Origin: Candidatus Epulonipiscioides gigas
GTDB lineage: Bacteria > Bacillota > Clostridia > Lachnospirales > Cellulosilyticaceae
Direction of reading: 5' to 3'
DNA: 39,699 nucleotides
Assembly (NCBI GenBank): GCA_001983555.1
Contig: LJHE01000068.1
Location: 1-39,699, forward strand
Shown here piece by piece: positions 1-8,151 of the stretch. The notes under the pieces were generated by a model. The model was not told where the DNA came from. It searched no databases and worked only from the letters and a program-made list of their open reading frames with translations. Each line of letters starts with the position of its first letter. Within the stretch, counting starts at the first letter, position 1. The position numbers and the translations under genes are program-made.

Positions 1-2700
1 GCTGCTGAAGGAGCAGTTTTATTAAAAAATGAAAATAATTTTTTGCCTTTAAAAAATGAAGAAAATGTTGCAGTTTTTGGACGCTGTCAGTTTGATTATT
101 ATCGTAGTGGCACAGGCTCAGGAGGAGCAGTAAATGTAGAATATACTACTGATTTTATAAATTCTCTTATTAGTCGTAATAGAGTAAATGTAAATCAAGT
201 TCTGTATAATACTTATAAAGAATGGCTTGTAGATAACCCATTTAATAAAGGTGACGGCAGTTGGGCATCTGAACCTTGGAGTCAAGTAGAAATGTTTTTA
301 AGTGATGAGATTGTTTCTAATGCAGCTAAAATTTCAGATAAAGCAATTATTATAATAGGTAGAACTGCTGGTGAAGATAAAGATAATTTTAATGAAGCAG
401 GAAGCTATTTATTAACTAATGAAGAATTAGATATGATTGATAAAGTTTGTGCTCAGTTTAATGAAGTTGGAGTTATTATAAATGTATCAAATATTATTGA
501 TATGTCTTGGGAAAATGACAAGATAAATATGCTCATATATGCTTGGCACGGTGGTATGGAAGGCGGAAATGCCATTGTTGATGTTGTTCTAGGAGATGTA
601 ACCCCAAGTGGAAAGTTACCTGATACTATAGCATACAATATTGATGATTATCCATCTACTAAAAATCATGGTGGTTCTACACAAAATATATATGAAGAAG
701 ACATTTATGTAGGCTATAGATACTTTGAAACATTTGCTCAAGATAAAGTTAAATATCCATTTGGTTATGGATTATCTTATACCACATTTGATATAGATGA
801 TTTTAGTTTGGGGTCAGAATCTTTTATACCAAAATCTGGCACATCTAATCTTGCTCTATCAGGTGTTGAGATATCATTAAAAGTAACTAATACAGGTAAT
901 ACGTATAGTGGTAAGGAAGTTGTTCAAATATATTTAGAAGCTCCAATGGGCAAATTAGGTAGACCTAAGCGAGAGCTAATAGCATTTGCGAAAACAAAAC
1001 TTTTAAAACCAGGACAAAGTGAAACATTATCTATCTCTATTCCTGTTGAAAATATGGCTACTTTTGATGATAGTGGTATAACAGGATATAAATCAGCTTA
1101 TGTATTAGAAAAAGGAGCGTACAAATTTTACACAAAAACCACAACATTTTCTGGAAGTATAAATATTGATAACACTATTGTAGTAGAGCAATTAGAAGAG
1201 GCATTAGCTCCTAGTGCTAGTTTTAAACGTATTAAGCCAAAAGTTGGAGATAATGGCAATATAGATATAGACTTTGAAGATGTTCCAACACAAACAATAA
1301 ATTTAGCTAATCGTATAAACAGTAGAATGCCAAAAGAAATTGTGCTCACAGGTGATAAAGGTTATAAGCTTAATGATGTTAAGAAAAATAAAATAAGTAT
1401 GGAAAAATTTATTGCTCAACTTTCTAAAGAAGACTTAGAAATTATTGTTAGAGGAGAAGGAATGAGTCATCCAAATGTAACTCCAGGTACTGCATCAGCT
1501 TTTGGAGGAGTTTCTACTAATCTTAGAAATTTTGGTATACCTCTTATGTGTAGTTCGGATGGACCATCTGGAATACGTATGGAAAGTGGTTTATGTGCTA
1601 CATTAATGCCAATAGGAACATTACTGGCTGCAACTTGGGATACAGCTTTAATTGAGCAACTATATGAAATGGAAGGTCAAGAATTATCAGGTAATTGCAT
1701 TGAGCTCCTTTTAGGACCAGGAATAAATATTCATCGTAATCCTTTAAACGGTAGAAATTTTGAATACTATTCAGAAGATCCATTGCTCACTGGAAAAATT
1801 GCAGCAGCAGTTGTAAGAGGAATTAGAAAAGGTGGAGCAGAAGCCACTCTAAAACACTTTGCTTGTAATAGCCAAGAAACATTTAGACATGAAATAAATG
1901 CTGTAATTTCAGAACGAGCTCTACGTGAAATATATCTTAAAGGTTTTGAAATTGCCATAAAAGAAGGTGGTGCTCATAGTGTTATGACAGCATATAATCC
2001 AATAAATGGACATTGGACAGCATCTAATTATGATTTGACCACTACTATTTTAAGAAAAGAATGGAAATTTGATGGAATAGTTATGACTGACTGGTGGGCA
2101 AGAATGAACGATGTTATAGATGGCGGAAAGGCAACACGTCAAGATCTTGCTAATATGGTAAAAGCTCAAAATGATGTATATATGGTAGTTGGAAATTATG
2201 GTGCAGAAATTAATGATAACGAAGACAATATAGCTCAATATTTAGCAAATGGTAAATTAAGCTTAGCAGAGTTGCAACGATGTGCTATGAATATATGTAA
2301 ATTTGCTCTTAATACGCAAGCTCTACGAAGAGGAGAATTATTATTCGGGAAGCCACATTTCTTTAAGGCTTGCTCTACAATTGAAGGAGCAAAGTCATTA
2401 GTAGACAATAGCATCCATATAACTACTGAAAAAACTCACTCGTTTTATTTTGACCAATCAGGAGAATATCAGGTAAATGTATCTTATTTCTCTAATGCAA
2501 AGGGAATAGGGCAAACTACGTGTAACGTATTTTTAAATGACGCTCTTATGACAACTATACAAATTGGAAATACACATGGCAAAACTCCTACTAAAAAATT
2601 GGCTGATATACAACTTGAAAAAGGATTTTATACTTTAAGATTAGATTTTGTATCTTCAGAGCTAGAAATTAAAAAAATTACCTTTATAAATATCAATTAA
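1..2700 (+). CDS. Glycoside hydrolase family 3 (beta-glucosidase-like), domain-permuted, 5'-truncated by window edge
   Basis: The reading frame is open from base 1 and reads AAEGAVLLKNE before the first ATG at 43. This is the usual start of the GH3 C-terminal alpha/beta domain, so the gene begins upstream of the window. Of the 899 visible codons, roughly 1-240 form the GH3 C-terminal domain, ending in YPFGYGLSYTTFD. About 270-380 form a fibronectin-III-like domain (VTNTGN, GKEVVQIY). About 470-790 form the TIM barrel, with SSDGPSGIRM, LKHFACN (codons 617-623) and GIVMTDWW. The Asp of that last motif (codon 697) is the expected nucleophile. The order is inverted relative to classical GH3, as known for some ruminal clostridial beta-glucosidases. 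The last ~110 residues look like an extra beta-sandwich. No secretion signal can be judged. The exact sugar cannot be read from sequence. Confidence 0.9.
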   Translation, partial: AAEGAVLLKNENNFLPLKNEENVAVFGRCQFDYYRSGTGSGGAVNVEYTTDFINSLISRNRVNVNQVLYNTYKEWLVDNPFNKGDGSWASEPWSQVEMFLSDEIVSNAAKISDKAIIIIGRTAGEDKDNFNEAGSYLLTNEELDMIDKVCAQFNEVGVIINVSNIIDMSWENDKINMLIYAWHGGMEGGNAIVDVVLGDVTPSGKLPDTIAYNIDDYPSTKNHGGSTQNIYEEDIYVGYRYFETFAQDKVKYPFGYGLSYTTFDIDDFSLGSESFIPKSGTSNLALSGVEISLKVTNTGNTYSGKEVVQIYLEAPMGKLGRPKRELIAFAKTKLLKPGQSETLSISIPVENMATFDDSGITGYKSAYVLEKGAYKFYTKTTTFSGSINIDNTIVVEQLEEALAPSASFKRIKPKVGDNGNIDIDFEDVPTQTINLANRINSRMPKEIVLTGDKGYKLNDVKKNKISMEKFIAQLSKEDLEIIVRGEGMSHPNVTPGTASAFGGVSTNLRNFGIPLMCSSDGPSGIRMESGLCATLMPIGTLLAATWDTALIEQLYEMEGQELSGNCIELLLGPGINIHRNPLNGRNFEYYSEDPLLTGKIAAAVVRGIRKGGAEATLKHFACNSQETFRHEINAVISERALREIYLKGFEIAIKEGGAHSVMTAYNPINGHWTASNYDLTTTILRKEWKFDGIVMTDWWARMNDVIDGGKATRQDLANMVKAQNDVYMVVGNYGAEINDNEDNIAQYLANGKLSLAELQRCAMNICKFALNTQALRRGELLFGKPHFFKACSTIEGAKSLVDNSIHITTEKTHSFYFDQSGEYQVNVSYFSNAKGIGQTTCNVFLNDALMTTIQIGNTHGKTPTKKLADIQLEKGFYTLRLDFVSSELEIKKITFININ

Positions 2701-2711
2701 AAAATTTTTCT

Positions 2712-2753
2712 AAAAAGCTTTTACATTATTTTTTTGTGTAATTGCTTTTTTTT
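2712..2753 (+). terminator. Probable intrinsic terminator after the GH3 gene
   Basis: AAAAAGC (2712-2718) pairs with GCTTTTT (2744-2750). Inside a symmetrical two-base internal loop, TTACA (2721-2725) pairs with TGTAA (2737-2741). The right arm runs on into more T residues. It begins 12 bases after the GH3 stop. The stem is weak and AT-rich, so confidence is moderate. Confidence 0.5.
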
Positions 2754-2851
2754 ATTTTAATATATTTTTTTCTAAGTAAATTTTTAACAATTAATAATGT
2801 TAGATTTTATTTGTTAATTTAAAATTTAATTAGAAAAAGGAGAATTATTAT

Positions 2852-3409
2852 ATGAAAACGAAACAATTAATTGCAACACTAGCAATAGCGACAGCAGCTG
2901 TTGTACAAGTACAAATGCCTGTATCAGTTCAAGCAACGCCAGTAGGTTCAACAGTTGAAACAGTAACAGGAGCTAATATTGATATATTCAATGATGGAAT
3001 TTTCTTAACACTAACAGATGCAAAGAACATAATGTCAGCTACAATTGAGATTGACTTTTTAAGTGACCTTGAAAAACCGAGCACGCAATTTGCTGGAATG
3101 TATAGTGTTCCGACTAAAACAGCTAAAGTAAGTAACGGCAATAAGCTCACAATAAATGTAAGCGATGGTAAAATTTTATCAAGTAGCAACAAATTTGGTG
3201 TAGCAGCTATCACAATGCCATATAACTCAATTGTTTCTGTATCAGTTTATACTACATTACAAGACGGAACATCTAAGAGCTATTCAAATTTTACTACAAA
3301 CTTTAAAGAAGGTGATTTACCACTATCTGCTAACCCAGATTCAAATACAACACCAGCTCCAGCTCCAACTCCAGATGTTTCTCACCCTACTATGCCAATA
3401 ATGTATTAA
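2852..3409 (+). CDS. Secreted protein of unknown function with proline-rich tail
   Basis: I do not recognise the family. The start is supported by AAAAGGAGA at 2836-2844. Residues 1-28 form a clear Sec signal peptide: KTK, a hydrophobic Ala/Ile/Val stretch, and a VQA cleavage site before TPVGS. The mature part (~120 residues) alternates hydrophobic and polar residues in a pattern typical of one beta-sandwich, and it has no cysteine. It ends in a low-complexity tail with PAPAPTP followed by PTMPIMY. There is no LPxTG motif or C-terminal membrane anchor, so it is probably released or non-covalently wall-bound. It lies between two glycoside hydrolase genes, so a role in polysaccharide binding is possible but is only guilt by association. 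Confidence 0.75.
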   Translation: MKTKQLIATLAIATAAVVQVQMPVSVQATPVGSTVETVTGANIDIFNDGIFLTLTDAKNIMSATIEIDFLSDLEKPSTQFAGMYSVPTKTAKVSNGNKLTINVSDGKILSSSNKFGVAAITMPYNSIVSVSVYTTLQDGTSKSYSNFTTNFKEGDLPLSANPDSNTTPAPAPTPDVSHPTMPIMY

Positions 3410-3493
3410 TTTTAATAAATTGAGGTGATATATAATACATAAATAAAAATAGAACAATTATATTTTATATATTACCTACTAAATTTAGATAAA

Positions 3494-3556
3494 GCTCTTA
3501 TCTTCTCTTTGATAAATGAGATGAAAATCTTAATATTTTTAGAGAAGATCAAGAGC
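3494..3556. other. Nested stem-loop in the gap between the secreted protein and GH117 genes
   Basis: Positions 3494-3508 and 3541-3556 form a 15-bp stem with a single bulged C at 3550. The 32-base loop holds a second hairpin, 3517-3522 with 3527-3532 (including one G-U pair), capped by a GAAA tetraloop on the + strand. No T-run follows directly; TATATATTTTTT comes later. It could be a small RNA element, an mRNA 3' stabiliser of the secreted-protein transcript, or a processed intergenic structure. The rest of the 300-base gap (3410-3709) holds the promoter at 3642-3671 and no convincing gene. Confidence 0.5.
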
Positions 3557-3641
3557 AATTTATATATTTTTTAGAATATGGTCCCCAGCTTCCTATTATT
3601 AAATATTAGCAATATTATATATAATATAAAATATTTTAAAT

Positions 3642-3671
3642 TTGAAAATATAAAAGAGCACATGTTATAAT
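3642..3671 (+). promoter_or_regulatory. SigA-type promoter with extended -10 for the GH117-like gene
   Basis: TTGAAA (3642-3647), an 18-base spacer, then TATAAT (3666-3671) preceded by TGT (3663-3665) as an extended -10. The start codon follows 38 bases downstream, behind an AAAAAAGGAG ribosome site. This suggests the GH117-like gene has its own transcription start. Confidence 0.7.
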
Positions 3672-3709
3672 ATTTTTATCTATAAAAATAATTAAAAAAG
3701 GAGCATATT

Positions 3710-4750
3710 ATGAAAAAAAGTACAGCTACTTTAAGAGCAGAAAATTATCCACATGACAATGGTGAATGGTTTTGCGAATTTAATTACAGAAATGTTAAAG
3801 GACTAGGTAAAGAAGAAGGTGTAGTAAGACGTGACCCTAGTGCTGTTATTTTAGTTGACGGCTTATATTATGTTTGGTACACAAAAAGTGAAGGGGACTT
3901 CAATTCTAAATCTGAGAATATATATGACAAACAATTCCCTTGGGATTATGCTGATATATGGTATGCAACATCAAAAGATGGTTATGATTGGGAAGAGCAA
4001 GGAGTAGCCATTGGTCGTGGTGGACAAGGCTCATATGATGAGCGAACAGTGTGTACGCCAGAAATACTTGCTCATGATGGTAAATTTTATCTGGTATATC
4101 AATGTATGGATAAAGATGGAAAATATCGTGGCACATATGAAACCGTTGCTCTAGCAGCTGCTGAGCATGTATGTGGACCTTGGACTAAATCTAAAGAACC
4201 TATTTTGACTAGAAGAGAAGATGGCCATTGGCTTGATGATTATGAAACGTATAATGACCAAGTATTTGAAGGAACAGTTCATGACCCTACTTTATTTTTC
4301 TATAATGATAAGTTTTATTTATATTATAAGTGTGCGTTGCAAAAAGACAAACAAAATAAACCTGACTTTGCTGGAACAAATACAAGATGGGGCGCTGCTA
4401 TAGCTGATAAAGTAGAAGGTCCTTATATTCCAAGTGAATATAATCCTATTACAAATAGCGGACATGAAGTTATTATGTGGCAATATAAAGATGGAATGGC
4501 TGCTCTATTAAATAGAGAAGGTCCTGAAAGGGACACGATACAGTATGCAAAAGATGGTATCAATTTTGAAATAATGTCTCGAATTTCTCACAGTCCAGGA
4601 GCAGCAGGGCTTTTTAGAAATCCTGAGGCAGACAAAGCTCCATTGGAAGGACTAAGATGGGGATTGTGGCATCCTCCTTATGAAGAAAGAGAAGGCAGAT
4701 GGGATTATATAAGAAGATTTGATATAAGACCTAAATATCTACAAAATTAA
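3710..4750 (+). CDS. Glycoside hydrolase family 117-like (alpha-neoagaro-oligosaccharide hydrolase type)
   Basis: This 346-residue protein has a five-bladed beta-propeller pattern with repeated YYVWYTK, YLVYQ and YLYYK blades. Segments match GH117 as I know it: RRDPSAV (Asp42), YDERTVCTPEIL, VHDPTLFF (Asp192), and GHEVIMW (His252) followed by MAALLNREGPERDTIQYA. GH117 enzymes use two acidic residues and a His in these positions to release 3,6-anhydro-L-galactose from neoagaro-oligosaccharides. The length is close to the family norm. There is no signal peptide, so it is probably cytoplasmic and acts on imported oligosaccharides. GH43/GH32-type propellers are the alternative, but the GHEV segment argues for GH117. 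A gut symbiont of red-algae grazers would use such an enzyme. Agarose specificity is inferred from the family, not shown. Confidence 0.8.
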   Translation: MKKSTATLRAENYPHDNGEWFCEFNYRNVKGLGKEEGVVRRDPSAVILVDGLYYVWYTKSEGDFNSKSENIYDKQFPWDYADIWYATSKDGYDWEEQGVAIGRGGQGSYDERTVCTPEILAHDGKFYLVYQCMDKDGKYRGTYETVALAAAEHVCGPWTKSKEPILTRREDGHWLDDYETYNDQVFEGTVHDPTLFFYNDKFYLYYKCALQKDKQNKPDFAGTNTRWGAAIADKVEGPYIPSEYNPITNSGHEVIMWQYKDGMAALLNREGPERDTIQYAKDGINFEIMSRISHSPGAAGLFRNPEADKAPLEGLRWGLWHPPYEEREGRWDYIRRFDIRPKYLQN

Positions 4751-4751
4751 T

Positions 4752-4780
4752 TTGACAAAAATATAAAAATTAGTTACAAT
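4752..4780 (+). promoter_or_regulatory. Strong SigA-type promoter upstream of the MATE leader
   Basis: TTGACA (4752-4757), a 17-base spacer, then TACAAT (4775-4780). It starts directly after the GH117-like stop codon. Transcription would start near 4787, giving a leader of about 155 bases before the MATE start, with a terminator hairpin inside it. Confidence 0.75.
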
Positions 4781-4798
4781 ATAATTAATTCGGAGGGT

Positions 4799-4915
4799 AT
4801 GTTATTACTGGATAAGAATGTGTGCATTGAGCATAAATTCTTGTCCATTTTTTTTTACTTACTTATCTTAATTAATAGCTCTAATACATATCCTAAAAAT
4901 AATTTTCAAATTTAA
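4799..4915 (+). CDS. Possible 38-codon leader peptide spanning the attenuator
   Basis: An ATG at 4799 opens a 38-codon frame (MLLLDKNVCIEHKF...) that runs through the hairpin and its T-tract and stops at 4915, 25 bases before the MATE start. A GGAGGG at 4792-4797 lies only one base before this ATG, closer than usual. Translation may be weak, or may start at CTG 4808. It has no similarity I recognise. It is listed because ribosome occupancy of a frame overlapping a terminator is the standard basis of leader-peptide attenuation. This is inference. Confidence 0.3.
   Translation: MLLLDKNVCIEHKFLSIFFYLLILINSSNTYPKNNFQI
4810..4856 (+). terminator. Intrinsic terminator in the MATE leader (attenuator candidate)
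   Basis: GGATAAGAAT (4810-4819) pairs with ATTCTTGTCC (4837-4846) with one U-G pair. Past a G/A mismatch, TGTGC (4821-4825) pairs with GCATA (4831-4835) around an ATTGA loop. One A and nine T residues (4848-4856) follow. This is a complete terminator. It could simply end the GH117-like transcript, but the promoter at 4752-4780 lies between that gene and this hairpin, so it also sits in the MATE 5' leader. Confidence 0.85.
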
Positions 4916-4940
4916 TTATAAAAAAAGAAACGAGGTAATT

Positions 4941-6248
4941 ATGAATTTAGTCCATGGAAATATTAAACAAATTTATTTGAAGTATCTCATTGCGTCATTT
5001 GGTGGAGCTATATTACCATCAGTATATGGATTAGTAGATATGATAGTTGTAGGTCAATATCATGGTCCTCTAGGCTCAGCGACTATGGCAATTATTGCTC
5101 CGATTTGGAATGTTATATATAGTTTTGGACTTTTGACAGGAATAGGAGCATCTATTTTATTTAGTATACAAAAAAACTCTAAAGAAAATGCTAATGAGTA
5201 TTTTACTATGGGGTTTATATTAACTACTGTCATAGCTCTTGTTTTATGGTTACTACTTATATTCTTTGAAGATGCTATATTAATAACTCTTGGAGCAGAT
5301 AAAGATTTATTACCACTGGCGAAACAATATCTTATACCTGTTAAGCTATCTGTACCTATATTTTTATTTATGCAATTTTTTGCTGCATTTTTAAGGAATG
5401 ATAATAATCCAATGTTATCAACTAAAGCAATTATTTTTGGTGGTATTTTTAATATAATAGGAGATATAGTTTTTGTTTTTACATTTAATTTAGGTATTAT
5501 AGGAGCAGGTATTGCCACCTGTATAGGAGCTAGTTTCTCGTTAGTTATAATGCTATCTCATTTTAAAAGTCAACATAATACTTTACGCTTTATAAAAACT
5601 AAAAATATATTTAATAAAGTAAAACAGATTATTGTATTAGGATTTTCAACATTTTTTATTGATATTGCAATGGGTATATTGACTATGCTATTTAATATTC
5701 AAATTATGAAATATTTAGATAGTAATGCTCTAGCTGTATATGGTATTATTGTTAATATATCAACTTTTGTTCAATGTTGTGCTTATGGAATAGGGCAGGC
5801 TTCTCAGCCAATTTTGTCCACCAATTTTGGAGCAAATCAATTTAATCGCATTAAAGAGCTTTTTAAGTATAATGTAGTATCTCTTATAATATTAAGTTTA
5901 GCTTGGGTGATAGTTACAATGAGCTTTCCTAACATATTTGTATATGCTTTTATGAAACCAACTATAGACGTTTTAGAGATTGCTCCAACAATTATAAGAT
6001 TATATTGTATGTCATTTTTATTGCTACCATTTAATATTTATGCTACATATTATTTTCAATCTATTTTAAAAGCTAATATTGCATTTATCATTGCAATATC
6101 AAGAGGCTTAATTATTAGTGGTGGATTGATATTAGTATTACCAATGGTATTTTCTGCTCAGAGCATATGGATGACAATGCCTCTTACAGAATTAATAGTA
6201 TTTATATTTACGGTTATTGTTATAAGAAAAAGTTTGATTAATAGATAA
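4941..6248 (+). CDS. MATE family multidrug exporter
   Basis: This 435-residue integral membrane protein has about 12 hydrophobic segments in two similar halves, the normal size for MATE/NorM/DinF proteins. Recognisable features are the N-terminal stretch ending LPSVYGLVDMIVVGQ, the FLRNDNNP segment at the end of the first half, and the QCCAYGIGQASQPILS segment in the second half, which corresponds to the family GxxxQxxxP-type motif. Family members export cationic drugs or metabolites in exchange for Na+ or H+. Na+ is attractive here because of the sodium pump genes downstream, but the coupling ion is not visible. The start is set by GAGGT at 4932-4936. Its leader contains a terminator, which suggests inducible read-through. 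Confidence 0.92.
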   Translation: MNLVHGNIKQIYLKYLIASFGGAILPSVYGLVDMIVVGQYHGPLGSATMAIIAPIWNVIYSFGLLTGIGASILFSIQKNSKENANEYFTMGFILTTVIALVLWLLLIFFEDAILITLGADKDLLPLAKQYLIPVKLSVPIFLFMQFFAAFLRNDNNPMLSTKAIIFGGIFNIIGDIVFVFTFNLGIIGAGIATCIGASFSLVIMLSHFKSQHNTLRFIKTKNIFNKVKQIIVLGFSTFFIDIAMGILTMLFNIQIMKYLDSNALAVYGIIVNISTFVQCCAYGIGQASQPILSTNFGANQFNRIKELFKYNVVSLIILSLAWVIVTMSFPNIFVYAFMKPTIDVLEIAPTIIRLYCMSFLLLPFNIYATYYFQSILKANIAFIIAISRGLIISGGLILVLPMVFSAQSIWMTMPLTELIVFIFTVIVIRKSLINR

Positions 6249-6258
6249 GACAAATAAA

Positions 6259-6289
6259 AAAGTGGCTGATAATATATACCAGTCACTTT
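6259..6289. terminator. Terminator between convergent MATE and Na+/Ca2+ exchanger genes
   Basis: AAAGTGGCTG (6259-6268) pairs with CAGTCACTTT (6280-6289) with one G-U pair and an 11-base loop. On the - strand the hairpin is followed by TTTTTT, giving a classical terminator for the exchanger. On + the downstream T-run is short, so it serves the MATE gene less certainly. Confidence 0.75.
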
Positions 6290-6294
6290 AAATG

Positions 6295-7245
6295 TTATCT
6301 CATAATGATGTATGCCATATAAGCAAAATAGCCTATAACAAATGCGCTACCTTCTAAACGAGAAATTGTTCTTTTTGTTGTTGCAAATATAAAAGTAATA
6401 ACAACAGTAATTATCATAATTGTCATATCAGTAATAACATCTGGTGTTATAGGAATTGGATTAATTATAGTAGAAACACCAAGGATTAAAAAGATATTAA
6501 AGATATTTGAACCAATTACATTTCCAAGAGCAATGTCACTTTCTCCTTTTTTAGCGGCTACAATACTAGTAACAAATTCTGGTAAAGATGTACCAATTGC
6601 AACTATTGTAAGACCTACTAGTCCTTCAGACATTCCCCAGTAAAGAGCAATTTCAGTTGCACTATCAACAACCCATTGTCCACCAAGTACAATACCAATA
6701 ATTCCGACTATTGAAAATAATATACTTTTTCCCATAGACATAGTTTCAATGCTTTCTTCAGGTTCATTATTTTTACGAGCTTGAAGTGCTACTTCAACAA
6801 GATAGTATAAGAATATTCCAAAGAAAAATAGTAAAATAATACCATCAGCACGACCAATATAGCCTAATGGTTGACCTTGAAGTGGACCATCAAATGCAAG
6901 TACAAGTAATACAAATGATGCTAGTAATGTAAACGGAAGTTCTTTAATTAAAATTGTGGTTTTAACTTTAAGTGGTAAAATTGCTGCTGCAAAACCAACA
7001 ACCATTAAAATATTAAAGATATTTGAGCCTATTACATTACCAACTGCAATAGCGTTTTTTCCATCAAGAGCGGAAGTAACACTAACTGCAAGCTCTGGAG
7101 CACTCGTTCCAAATGCTACGATTGTAAGCCCAATTATAAGTGTTGGAACTCTTAAAGAAGCTGCAATTGAAGATGCTCCTTCAACAAAAAAATCTGCTCC
7201 TTTAATTAAAAATATAAAACCAATAAGTAAAATAACATATTCCAT
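6295..7245 (-). CDS. Sodium/calcium exchanger, CaCA family (YrbG-like)
   Basis: This 316-residue membrane protein shows the two inverted alpha repeats of cation/Ca2+ antiporters. The first has GLTIVAFGTSAPELAVS followed by GNVIGSNIFNI. The second has GLTIVAIGTSLPEFVTS followed by GNVIGSNIFNI. The acidic residues in the GTSxPE motifs are the family ion ligands. About ten hydrophobic segments are present, with a hydrophilic loop in the middle (ARKNNEPEESIETMS). It probably exports Ca2+ at the expense of the Na+ gradient across the cytoplasmic membrane. AGGAG lies just upstream of the ATG. Only 48 bases separate it from the upstream orphan gene on the same strand, so co-transcription is possible. 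Confidence 0.93.
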   Translation of the reverse strand: MEYVILLIGFIFLIKGADFFVEGASSIAASLRVPTLIIGLTIVAFGTSAPELAVSVTSALDGKNAIAVGNVIGSNIFNILMVVGFAAAILPLKVKTTILIKELPFTLLASFVLLVLAFDGPLQGQPLGYIGRADGIILLFFFGIFLYYLVEVALQARKNNEPEESIETMSMGKSILFSIVGIIGIVLGGQWVVDSATEIALYWGMSEGLVGLTIVAIGTSLPEFVTSIVAAKKGESDIALGNVIGSNIFNIFLILGVSTIINPIPITPDVITDMTIMIITVVITFIFATTKRTISRLEGSAFVIGYFAYMAYIIMR

Positions 7246-7293
7246 TTTTAATCTCCTTTTATAAAATTATTTATAAATTTATTCTAATCAGAA

Positions 7294-8151
7294 TTAAGGC
7301 GTATCAATCAGAATAAAATTTATTTGTTGTTTTGGTAATTCAAATATAGTTTGTGCGAATATGGTTAGGATAATACCAATATTATTTATTTGTAAATTTT
7401 CATTATCATAGAAATCTACCTTATAATTATCATTTACATATTGAGCTAAAGCCTTACATAGTAGTTGTAGCTCGTATTTGGTAAAACTAAATTTATCTGT
7501 TAAAGTGTCTACCGCATAGCACATTTCTTCAGTTGTCCAGGTAATGTTACCATATGAATTTATACCTACTAGCCATAAGTCGGAAGGACCAGTGAGCGGT
7601 ATTCTAATTATATTATCTGCTCTATCAGTAATAGTTAGATAATCATTATCAAAATTCCAAATACAAGTTTTAATGGATGGCATATTTTGTGGAGCAGATA
7701 CTTTATTCATAATTCCTTCTTCAAGTTGTTTAATATACATCTTAGCATTACGAAGTTCATCTAAAGTAATATTATACTTTTGTGTACATTGTTTTAGCTC
7801 TGACTGTATCTTATTACAATACGATGATAAATCCAAATATCTTCGTAATTCTTTTTTAGTTTCTACATTAACTCTTGAAACAATATCTTTATGATACAAT
7901 GTATCATAATAACTCATCTTATCTATTAATAATAATTTACATCTACCATATTGTGTAATATATTTTTGTCCATTTGAAAAACATTCTACATATCTTTGGT
8001 TAATAGCGCCCATAGTAAATTTATTGTACTTATCTAAAAAATTTTTTTTGCCAAGGTAATAAACAAGCTGCTCATAAGTGCAACCATATTCATCTGCAAT
8101 TTCTTTTACTGTAAAACCATCTTCACCTGTAACGGGTGATTTTATAGGCAT
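7294..8151 (-). CDS. Orphan protein with N-terminal HTH-like segment and coiled coil
   Basis: I do not recognise this 285-residue family. Residues ~13-36 (FTVKEIADEYGCTYEQLVYYLG) resemble a helix-turn-helix of the kind that opens site-specific DNA-binding proteins. Residues ~95-150 are rich in Lys/Glu/Leu and probably coiled (ELRRYLDLSSYCNKIQSELK and onward). The C-terminal ~130 residues form a separate mixed alpha/beta region with many aromatic residues (IWNFDNDY, DLWLVGINSY). There is no membrane segment and no signal peptide. The start is well defined by AGGAGG about 8 bases before the ATG. It is divergent from the DEAD-box helicase with a 125-base gap. A DNA-binding regulator or adaptor is a guess from the HTH alone. 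Confidence 0.75.
   Translation of the reverse strand: MPIKSPVTGEDGFTVKEIADEYGCTYEQLVYYLGKKNFLDKYNKFTMGAINQRYVECFSNGQKYITQYGRCKLLLIDKMSYYDTLYHKDIVSRVNVETKKELRRYLDLSSYCNKIQSELKQCTQKYNITLDELRNAKMYIKQLEEGIMNKVSAPQNMPSIKTCIWNFDNDYLTITDRADNIIRIPLTGPSDLWLVGINSYGNITWTTEEMCYAVDTLTDKFSFTKYELQLLCKALAQYVNDNYKVDFYDNENLQINNIGIILTIFAQTIFELPKQQINFILIDTP

Noticed and set aside
4787-4860. MATE leader as a known riboswitch (preQ1, fluoride, guanidine, Mn)
   Set aside because: The core consensus elements of these classes, as I know them, are absent from this very short leader.
5060-5518. 152-codon - frame inside the MATE gene
   Set aside because: Antisense shadow of a conserved membrane protein, without start signals.
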